Shown here: positions 6,851-10,973 of the stretch, piece by piece
Layout of the letters: each line of letters begins with the position of its first letter
Position numbering within the stretch: the stretch's first letter is position 1
Assembly: GCA_947630885.1 (NCBI GenBank)
Contig: CANRJI010000026.1
Span: 1-10,973 of the forward strand
Direction of reading: 5' to 3'
Origin: an uncultured Bacilli bacterium
Lineage (GTDB): Bacteria; Bacillota_I; Bacilli_A; RF39; UBA660
DNA length: 10,973 nucleotides
The notes under the pieces: generated by a model
What the model saw: the letters and a program-made list of their open reading frames with translations, nothing else
Told to the model about the DNA's origin: nothing
Database searches by the model: none
Position numbers and translations under genes: made by a program

Positions 6851-7582
6851 ATGGCCAAGTTCTGTACTAACTGTGGAAAAGAGTTAGACGATAATGCTGC
6901 CTTATGCCTAAACTGTGGTAAATTAGTTGAAAATAATGCACCTAAGTCAGGGCCAAATCAAAATAATAAAAAGAAAGGCTTTCCAACTTGGGCAATTGTT
7001 CTAATCATTGTCGGATGTGTCATTATTATTCCATTTATTATTTTCTTAGTCGCTGGTATTACTGCTTACAATATTATTAAAGATAACGGCGTCGATATTA
7101 ATGATTGGTATACGAATACTAGATCTGGAACAATTGGTGATACTTTAGAAATAGAAGATATTCGTTTAACTTTAAATGATGCTCTAAGATATGATTATAT
7201 CGAAGGACCATCTTTTACCGATACACCTGCTGAAAACAAAGAATATTTAGTCTTTTTCTTAACTGCTCAAAATATTTCCGATGATACCTTATATATTTAT
7301 GATGGTAACTTCAGTGGTTATGCCGATGATCGTTATGTACCAATTGCTACCATTCGAAACAATATCGATGGTAATAGCACCATAAGCGAAAGAATTTTTC
7401 CTCATCAAAAAAGCACTGGCTATGTTGCTTTCGAGGTAGACACTGATTGGCAAGAGTTTAGCTTATATTATCGTGAAGACTTCGATGATTTAGATGAAAT
7501 TGTTTTTACAGTTGTAAAAGGCGACGATGAGGATAACACTAATAATGATTCTAATTCTTCCACTAATGGAATTAGTGCTTAA
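6851..7582 (+). CDS. Membrane-anchored zinc-ribbon protein with DUF4352-like external domain
   Basis: 243-aa protein with three parts. Residues 1-24 form a zinc ribbon with two CxxC knuckles (C5/C8 and C19/C22; FCTNCGKELDDNAALCLNCG), presumably binding one zinc in the cytoplasm. A Lys/Asn-rich linker (31-43) leads to one membrane helix (about 47-71). The rest (~94-222) is a beta-rich extracytoplasmic domain with the DUF4352 look: GDTLEIEDIRLTLND (96-110), a KEYLVFFLTAQNISDD strand pair (130-145) and STGYVAFEVDTD (188-199). The tail after 224 is acidic and Asn/Ser-rich. DUF4352 domains are immunoglobulin-like and common in Gram-positive lipoproteins and zinc-ribbon membrane proteins; no catalytic role is known. 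AGAGGTGA gives the ribosome site. The gene leads a three-gene cluster with CvpA-like and thioredoxin genes 15 and 11 bases apart. Topology is confident; function is unknown. Confidence 0.85.
   Translation: MAKFCTNCGKELDDNAALCLNCGKLVENNAPKSGPNQNNKKKGFPTWAIVLIIVGCVIIIPFIIFLVAGITAYNIIKDNGVDINDWYTNTRSGTIGDTLEIEDIRLTLNDALRYDYIEGPSFTDTPAENKEYLVFFLTAQNISDDTLYIYDGNFSGYADDRYVPIATIRNNIDGNSTISERIFPHQKSTGYVAFEVDTDWQEFSLYYREDFDDLDEIVFTVVKGDDEDNTNNDSNSSTNGISA
7561..7577 (+). other. Stem-loop at the end of the zinc-ribbon gene
   Basis: CACTAAT (7561-7567) and ATTAGTG (7571-7577) are perfect complements around a GGA triloop. The hairpin lies in the last codons, three bases before the stop, and immediately upstream of the AGAGGAG ribosome site (7583-7589) of the next gene. 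There is no T run after it, so it is not an ordinary terminator. It could mark mRNA processing or adjust translation of the downstream gene, or be chance in AT-rich DNA. Confidence 0.35.
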
Positions 7583-7597
7583 AGAGGAGCGTGTAAT

Positions 7598-8293
7598 ATG
7601 AATATTGCTGATATAATTATTATTATAGCCATTTTACTTGGTGCAGTCGCGGGATTTAAAGCCGGCGTCATCAAGAAAACAGTCGATTTTCTTGGCATGT
7701 TTATTATTGTCATCTTAGCTTTTTACTTGAAGAACGGTTTATCTGTTATTATGTATGAAAATCTTCCTTTCTTTAACTTTGGAGGATTCATTAAAGGAAT
7801 TGAGTCAATTAATATCTTACTATATGAATTACTTGCTTTTCTAGTTGTCTTTCTTGCTTTATTGTTTATTTTGAAAGTCGTTTTAATTGTTACAGGGCTA
7901 ATTGAAAAAATTTTAAAAGCTACAGTTATATTAAGTATTCCATCAAAAATCTTAGGTATTGTTGTTGGAGCAATCGAAATGTATGCTTATGTTTTTCTTG
8001 TTTTAGTCATCCTAACTTTACCAATTTTCAAATTGCCTTATGTTCGTGAATCTAAACTAGCGGATTTCATGCTAAATAATACCCCAATTTTATCAGGCGT
8101 ATCTGAAGAAATGATCGATATTTATAGTAGTGTTTATGATATTGTCGATGGAAGAGATGCCAAGACCAATGAAGAAATAAATGAAGAAGTTCTTCGCTTA
8201 TTAATTGATAAAGAAGTAATAACTAAAGAGTCCGCACGTAAATTAGTTGAACAAAATAAAGTACATATAAATGATCGAAGTATAATCGAATAG
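7598..8293 (+). CDS. CvpA family membrane protein
   Basis: 231-aa polytopic protein. The opening MNIADIIIIIAILLGAVAGF followed by KAGVIKK is the hallmark of the CvpA (colicin V production) family: a first helix ending in GxxxGFKxGxI(K/R). Four hydrophobic segments are visible (about 3-20, 31-45, 73-100, 115-143), as usual for the family. The C-terminal ~85 residues are charged and mostly helical (NEEINEEVLRLLIDKEV at 191-207), predicted to be cytoplasmic. CvpA proteins are linked to envelope homeostasis and, in some bacteria, to bile or other stress tolerance, but their molecular action is not settled. AGAGGAG (7583-7589) is eight bases before the start. It sits between a zinc-ribbon membrane protein and a thioredoxin, apparently co-transcribed. 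The family call is good; the task in this organism is unknown. Confidence 0.87.
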   Translation: MNIADIIIIIAILLGAVAGFKAGVIKKTVDFLGMFIIVILAFYLKNGLSVIMYENLPFFNFGGFIKGIESINILLYELLAFLVVFLALLFILKVVLIVTGLIEKILKATVILSIPSKILGIVVGAIEMYAYVFLVLVILTLPIFKLPYVRESKLADFMLNNTPILSGVSEEMIDIYSSVYDIVDGRDAKTNEEINEEVLRLLIDKEVITKESARKLVEQNKVHINDRSIIE

Positions 8294-8304
8294 GGAGGAA
8301 TAAT

Positions 8305-8604
8305 ATGTCAATAATTCATTACGAAAAAGATTTTAAAGATTTAATAGCCAAAGAAGCAGTCGTGGATTTCTATGCTGATTGGTGTGGGCCTTGTAAAATG
8401 TTTGCTCCTGTCTTTGAAGAAGCATCTAACGATAGTAGTATTAATTTTGTTAAGCTAAATGTTGATGAACATGAAGACCTTGCCAGGGAATATGGCGTTA
8501 TGTCGATACCCACTACCATTCATTTTAAAGATGGTAAAGAAGTATCACGTCAAATTGGTTTTATGAGCAAAGAAGACTTTCGAAGATTTCTTGAAGGAAA
8601 ATAA
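8305..8604 (+). CDS. trxA: Thioredoxin
   Basis: 99-aa cytoplasmic thiol-disulphide oxidoreductase that reduces protein disulphides and is itself recharged by thioredoxin reductase (not in this window). The redox site WCGPCK is at 26-31 (C27, C30). The buried acid is D21 in VVDFYADWC, and the cis-proline is P69 in SIPTT. KDGKEVSRQIGF (75-86) matches the canonical strand-turn-strand before the last helix. Length is slightly under the usual 102-108 residues because the N-terminus is short. There is no signal peptide, so it should act in the cytoplasm. GGGAGG (8293-8298) overlaps the preceding TAG and gives a six-base spacing. The gene is last in its cluster and is followed eight bases later by a terminator. 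The assignment is very secure; the symbol trxA is conventional and another paralogue may be the main housekeeping copy. Confidence 0.95.
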   Translation: MSIIHYEKDFKDLIAKEAVVDFYADWCGPCKMFAPVFEEASNDSSINFVKLNVDEHEDLAREYGVMSIPTTIHFKDGKEVSRQIGFMSKEDFRRFLEGK

Positions 8605-8611
8605 CATTGCC

Positions 8612-8637
8612 AAGTAGGTAGATTACACCTACTTTTT
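8612..8637 (+). terminator. Rho-independent terminator after the thioredoxin gene
   Basis: AAGTAGGT (8612-8619) pairs perfectly with ACCTACTT (8627-8634) around a seven-base loop and runs into five T (8633-8637). It starts eight bases after the thioredoxin stop and ends the zinc-ribbon/CvpA/thioredoxin cluster. Confidence 0.85.
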
Positions 8638-8699
8638 AATTGTTATTAAAAGAAAAAATCGCCAAATTAGCAACTAGAATATGTTTTTTCAATAATATC

Positions 8700-8728
8700 T
8701 TGCAATTTCCTTCGTTTTTTGATATTAT
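8700..8728 (+). promoter_or_regulatory. Promoter of the first TasA-like gene
   Basis: A -35-like TTGCAA (8700-8705, four of six) is separated by 17 bases from a -10-like TATTAT (8723-8728, five of six). Transcription should start near 8735. A strong ribosome site AAAGGAGG (8744-8751) lies ten bases before the ATG. The gap 8638-8699 shows nothing further. Confidence 0.6.
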
Positions 8729-8761
8729 TAATTTAGTAAAGATAAAGGAGGACGTAGTTCT

Positions 8762-9514
8762 ATGGATAAAGAAGATAGAAGAGGAATATTTTTTGGAGTA
8801 GTTGGTGTTTTAACTTTAATCGTAGCTATCATTGGAGCATCATTAGCTTATTTCTCAATAAGTACTGGAAGTGATAAAGATGCCATTACTGTTCAAGCAG
8901 CCTCTGTAAAAATTGTATATGACGATGGAGATCAACTTAATGTTGAAGGAATCATTCCATCAACTAAAAAAATAGCTGTTGAAACACTTCGAAGAGCTCT
9001 TGCAGGTGAAACTCATCAAGTTCAAGATGGTCCAGGTCAAGGACAACACGATGAACCATACAAAAAATGCATTGATGATAAAGGTTACACTGTATGTGGA
9101 GCCTACGACTTTACTTTAACAAATAACGGTACAAATTCTGTTAAATTAACTGGTAAAGTTGTTCCAACTCAAATAACTGCTGAAGAAAATGGTGGCCATG
9201 AACCTATCAAATTTGAAAATTTAAAATATGCTCTATTTGATATATCAGATGATAAGACAAGTGGCCAAGCAGCAAGTAATGGTGAAACTCTTGTTGAAGA
9301 AGGAAGTATTACATATAATGAGTTTAATATTTTCCCAGAAGCAAATGTTGAAATTGCCGGAAATGGTACTGTTAAGAAATTCCGTCTCTTCATTTGGCTT
9401 AACGAAGAAGCAGATGCTAACAATAAAGAACAAGGAGCTCAATTCAAAGGAACTGTTGTAATCGACGTACCAAACTCTCAAAATATTACTGGTACTGCAG
9501 AATCAGCAGGATAA
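8762..9514 (+). CDS. SipW-dependent-type secreted protein (TasA/camelysin-like), cysteine-pair form
   Basis: 250-aa exported protein. The N-terminus is KEDRR followed by a hydrophobic stretch (9-29) ending in GASLAYFS, the layout of SipW-type signal peptides of TasA and camelysin; cleavage after SLA (27-29) is plausible. The mature part begins with AITVQAASVKIVYDDG (41-56), equivalent to the TasA-family first strand, and is beta-sandwich-like, with YDFTLTNNGTNSVKLTGKV (115-133). Near the end is FRLFIWLNEEADANN (207-221) then EQGAQFKG (223-230). C103 and C112 could form a disulphide in a tight loop. A Gly/Gln/His-rich segment (83-99) looks flexible. There is no LPxTG motif or C-terminal anchor. 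Known relatives form biofilm or surface fibres; that role here is inference. The strong ribosome site and own promoter and terminator suggest high, independent expression. The next gene is a shorter paralogue. Confidence 0.8.
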   Translation: MDKEDRRGIFFGVVGVLTLIVAIIGASLAYFSISTGSDKDAITVQAASVKIVYDDGDQLNVEGIIPSTKKIAVETLRRALAGETHQVQDGPGQGQHDEPYKKCIDDKGYTVCGAYDFTLTNNGTNSVKLTGKVVPTQITAEENGGHEPIKFENLKYALFDISDDKTSGQAASNGETLVEEGSITYNEFNIFPEANVEIAGNGTVKKFRLFIWLNEEADANNKEQGAQFKGTVVIDVPNSQNITGTAESAG

Positions 9515-9533
9515 AATTAAAATCTCATAAAAT

Positions 9534-9559
9534 AAAAAAGCAAGCATTGCTTTTTTTTT
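9534..9559 (+). terminator. Rho-independent terminator between the two TasA-like genes
   Basis: AAAAAAGCAA (9534-9543) pairs perfectly with TTGCTTTTTT (9547-9556) around a GCA triloop, with the T run continuing to 9559 (nine T in all). It starts 19 bases after the first TasA-like stop and leaves only 32 bases before the next start codon. Confidence 0.85.
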
Positions 9560-9581
9560 ATATTTTTGTTATTATTATAAT
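9547..9581 (+). promoter_or_regulatory. Possible promoter of the second TasA-like gene, overlapping the terminator
   Basis: Two overlapping -10 candidates exist: TATTAT (9570-9575) and TATAAT (9576-9581). The first has TTGCTT (9547-9552, only three of six) 17 bases upstream, inside the right arm of the preceding terminator. For the second no -35 is visible. If TATTAT is used, the transcript would start close to the ribosome site AGGTGA (9582-9587), giving almost no leader. Weak evidence overall, but something must initiate here if the terminator is efficient. Confidence 0.35.
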
Positions 9582-9591
9582 AGGTGATAGG

Positions 9592-10149
9592 ATGACAAGT
9601 AAAAGTAAGAATGATATCTTTTATTTTATGGTACTTATACTTACGATGATAACTATGGTTGTCGGAATGACTTTCACTTACTTCAATTTAATGGCTAAAG
9701 AAGATGACGACAGTACCGATATCAGAACCGGAACATTAAAAATCAATTATGTTGATGGTAGTTCTGTCAATACCTATGGATTATATCCCATCACTGAGCC
9801 AAACTTAAATAGCACATATGGTGTCTATCGCAAACATTTCGCAGTGGCAAGTAATGGTACGTTAGACCAAACATTACAAATATATATTAATATTACGGAA
9901 AATCAATTTGATAACAATGCTTTAAGATATGCTATCTACGATTCATCTAATCGTAAAATCGGAATAGGCTCTCTTCCTAAGAGTGGCTCTGTTTTAATAG
10001 CATCGGATATTTACTTGGAGAGCAATACTACTAAAGAATTTACTGTCCTTATATGGCTCGAAGAAAATAATCAAAATCAAAATTATGAGCAAGGAAACAC
10101 CTTTACTGGAGGATTTGATATAACTGCTAGTCAGATTAAATACGAATAA
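9592..10149 (+). CDS. SipW/TasA-like surface protein, shorter cysteine-free paralogue
   Basis: 185-aa protein with one N-terminal hydrophobic segment (9-29) after a polar MTSKSKND start, ending in TYFNL. It then has DIRTGTLKINYVDG (43-56), LRYAIYDSSNRKIG (111-124) and a C-terminal FTVLIWLEENNQNQN (150-164) plus EQGNTFTGGFDI (166-177). The order and spacing match the preceding gene (YF...VKIVYDDG..., KYALFD, FIWLNEE, EQG..F.G), so the two are diverged tandem paralogues. It has no cysteine and lacks the ~30-residue Gly/Gln/Cys segment. The end of the hydrophobic stretch is VVGMTFTYF, with no small-X-Ala site, so it may stay membrane-anchored rather than be cleaved. The start at 9592 follows AGGTGA (9582-9587) by only four bases; an in-frame TTG at 9547 lies inside the terminator hairpin and is rejected. 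A surface or matrix role is inferred from the family. Confidence 0.75.
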   Translation: MTSKSKNDIFYFMVLILTMITMVVGMTFTYFNLMAKEDDDSTDIRTGTLKINYVDGSSVNTYGLYPITEPNLNSTYGVYRKHFAVASNGTLDQTLQIYINITENQFDNNALRYAIYDSSNRKIGIGSLPKSGSVLIASDIYLESNTTKEFTVLIWLEENNQNQNYEQGNTFTGGFDITASQIKYE

Positions 10150-10166
10150 CTGACTTGCAGTTTTTT
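10148..10166 (+). terminator. Probable short terminator after the second TasA-like gene
   Basis: AACTG (10148-10152) pairs with CAGTT (10158-10162) around a five-base loop and is followed by T to 10166 (six T in total). The stem includes the last two bases of the TAA stop. The stem is short, so termination may be partial. Confidence 0.5.
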
Positions 10167-10205
10167 AATTAATAAAATTAAAATAAATCGTTCTCATTTA
10201 ATGTC

Positions 10206-10234
10206 TTGATATTTATACCAACTAAATATGTAGT
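10206..10234 (+). promoter_or_regulatory. Possible promoter of the cysteine-rich protein gene
   Basis: TTGATA (10206-10211, five of six to -35 consensus) is followed after 17 bases by TGTAGT (10229-10234, four of six to -10 consensus). Transcription from about 10241 would give a leader of roughly 80 bases that contains the hairpin at 10264-10287. The -10 is poor, so this is tentative. Confidence 0.4.
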
Positions 10235-10263
10235 AAAGTAGGTGATCAAACGCGATAAGAAAA

Positions 10264-10287
10264 AATACCAAATATTAAAATGGTATT
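10264..10287 (+). repeat. Inverted repeat in the leader of the cysteine-rich protein gene
   Basis: AATACCA (10264-10270) and TGGTATT (10281-10287) are perfect complements around a ten-base AT-only loop. It ends 33 bases before the start codon and is not followed by a T run, so it is not a terminator. Its inner sequence (TACCAAA...AAAATGGTA) resembles the palindrome at 10944-10964 (TACCAAAATGGTA). It may be an operator or an mRNA stem; I cannot decide which. Confidence 0.4.
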
Positions 10288-10319
10288 AAGTAAAAATGAA
10301 AGAAATGGAGGATTAGAAA

Positions 10320-10841
10320 ATGAATTATGTCGTTGCCCGTGAGGTGTTTTATGTATCTTCTTTTGATAGGTATGCTATCTATGATGGATTATTAGGCTGT
10401 AATGTAAATGCAGGCTACTTAATAGGAAAGAAGTTTTATTTGTATGCGATGGGGAAAGAGAGTTATCGATGTATCGATGAAAGTTCAAGGTTTTATAAAG
10501 ACCCTAATGTCAATTTAATTGATGTCGGCTTCTTAGAAAATCCAAAGTATTGTAGTGATGTTATTTTTTGTCATGACTGCAAAAAGTGGGCTCCAGGTGT
10601 TCAGAAATATGACTGTAAAGTAGATTTTACTTGCACTTTAAAAGGTTTAGTCGAAATTCAAGATGTCCGTGACTATACTTGCGAGGAAAATTTAGAAACA
10701 GCAGTTAAACTTTTTCTCGAAGAAAACAAAAAAGTTTCTGAAGAATATTTTGAGTTAGAAGATTATATTGATTATCAAAGAGGAATAAATAAACAAAGAG
10801 CCCGTCAAAGAATAAAAAAGGAAAGTCCTAATGCTAAATAA
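10320..10841 (+). CDS. Uncharacterised cysteine-rich soluble protein, possible metal binder
   Basis: 173-aa protein that I do not recognise. It has no signal peptide or membrane segment. The first ~75 residues are mixed alpha/beta and aromatic-rich (FYVSSFDRYAIYDGLLG, KKFYLYAMG). The middle holds a cysteine cluster: C78, C84, C87, C99 and C105, with CHDCKKWAPGV (84-94) giving a CxxC knuckle; C27, C51 and C121 make eight in all. The last ~50 residues are charged and helical (ENLETAVKLFLEENKK, then KQRARQRIKKE), possibly a coiled coil or nucleic-acid-binding tail. The spacing C78-x5-C84-x2-C87-x11-C99-x5-C105 could hold zinc or an iron-sulphur cluster, but no known family motif is evident. GGAGG (10307-10311) eight bases upstream supports the start. 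It is a single-gene unit with its own leader and terminator. Coding status is secure; function is open. Confidence 0.8.
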   Translation: MNYVVAREVFYVSSFDRYAIYDGLLGCNVNAGYLIGKKFYLYAMGKESYRCIDESSRFYKDPNVNLIDVGFLENPKYCSDVIFCHDCKKWAPGVQKYDCKVDFTCTLKGLVEIQDVRDYTCEENLETAVKLFLEENKKVSEEYFELEDYIDYQRGINKQRARQRIKKESPNAK

Positions 10842-10870
10842 AACAAACAAAGCTTATCGCTAATTTAATT

Positions 10871-10905
10871 AAAAGAAAGTATTTTAAGTTTGTACTTTCT
10901 TTTTT
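10871..10905. terminator. Rho-independent terminator after the cysteine-rich protein gene
   Basis: AAAAGAAAGTA (10871-10881) pairs perfectly with TACTTTCTTTT (10893-10903) around an 11-base loop; the T run extends to 10905. The left arm starts with A4, so it may also end - strand transcripts arriving from the right. It begins 30 bases after the stop codon. Confidence 0.8.
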
Positions 10906-10931
10906 ATTTATAAGGAAAGTGCTTTTAAAAT

Positions 10932-10964
10932 AAAAAATAAAAAGTGGTACCAAAATGGTACCAC
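10932..10964 (-). terminator. Probable - strand terminator with a GGTACC palindrome (gene outside the window)
   Basis: GTGGTACCA (10944-10952) and TGGTACCAC (10956-10964) form a perfect nine-pair stem with a three-base loop. Each arm also contains the palindrome TGGTACCA, so that eight-base word occurs twice in direct orientation. Read on the - strand the hairpin is followed by T5-A-T6 (complement of 10943-10932), the pattern of an intrinsic terminator; on the + strand it is followed by CAAAAAG. It therefore probably ends a leftward gene that begins beyond position 10973. Confidence 0.55.
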
Positions 10965-10973
10965 AAAAAGTAT

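Noticed and set aside
9547..9591. TTG at 9547 as start of the second TasA-like gene
   Set aside because: It lies within the terminator stem and would add a hydrophobic run encoded by the T-rich terminator tail.
10242..10289. 15-codon GTG-initiated leader peptide before the cysteine-rich gene
   Set aside because: Start codon is uncommon, no convincing ribosome site precedes it, and no run of a regulatory codon is present.
10842..10973. Complete T-box riboswitch at the right edge
   Set aside because: Only the GGTACC-containing hairpin is in view; no specifier stem, no downstream - strand amino-acid gene, and the arms explain a plain terminator.

Overview
The window is AT-rich, densely packed DNA from a low-GC Gram-positive lineage (Bacillota, or the closely related wall-less or uncultured Bacilli). 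All nine convincing genes lie on the + strand, with purine-rich ribosome binding sites (AAAGGAG, GGAGG, AGAGGAG) and hairpin-plus-T-run terminators. The code appears to be the standard bacterial one: the GntR gene ends on TGA inside an ATGA overlap, and tryptophans in conserved motifs (such as the thioredoxin WCGPC) are TGG. SipW/TasA-type secreted proteins together with a Ytr-like ABC operon would fit an uncultured gut Bacilli-type organism, but that placement is inference; nothing here fixes the species.

Region 1 (113-6694) is a five-gene operon that I read as a self-regulated, YtrABCDEF-like ABC transporter module. A near-consensus promoter (TTGACA, 17 bases, TAATAT) is followed at once by a perfect inverted repeat (TGTACTA-N7-TAGTACA), the likely operator. 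The gene order is YtrB-like ATPase, large 672-aa permease with nine predicted membrane segments and an external tail, small YtrA-type GntR repressor, YtrE/MacB-type ATPase, and 846-aa double FtsX-type permease. The genes overlap or nearly touch and end at a strong terminator. The two ATPases probably serve the two different permeases. The repressor probably acts at the operator in front of the operon, by analogy with YtrA regulators linked to cell-envelope stress.

Region 2 (about 6780-8637) has its own promoter and holds three closely spaced genes: a membrane-anchored zinc-ribbon protein with a DUF4352-like external domain, a CvpA-family membrane protein and a thioredoxin. It ends in a terminator.

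Region 3 (8700-10166) carries two tandem, diverged secreted proteins of the SipW-dependent/TasA (camelysin) type, each with its own terminator and probably its own promoter. They share an N-terminal hydrophobic segment ending in YF and a C-terminal IWL...EQG..F.G motif. The first has a cysteine pair and a good signal peptidase site; the second lacks both. No SipW signal peptidase gene is in the window.

Region 4 (10206-10973) holds a 173-aa soluble, cysteine-rich protein that I do not recognise, preceded by a leader with a hairpin and followed by a bidirectional-looking terminator. At the right edge is a perfect GGTACC-containing palindrome that reads as a terminator for a - strand gene lying outside the window. 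No stretch longer than 300 bases lacks a gene, and I saw no tRNA, rRNA, CRISPR array, insertion sequence or attachment site.
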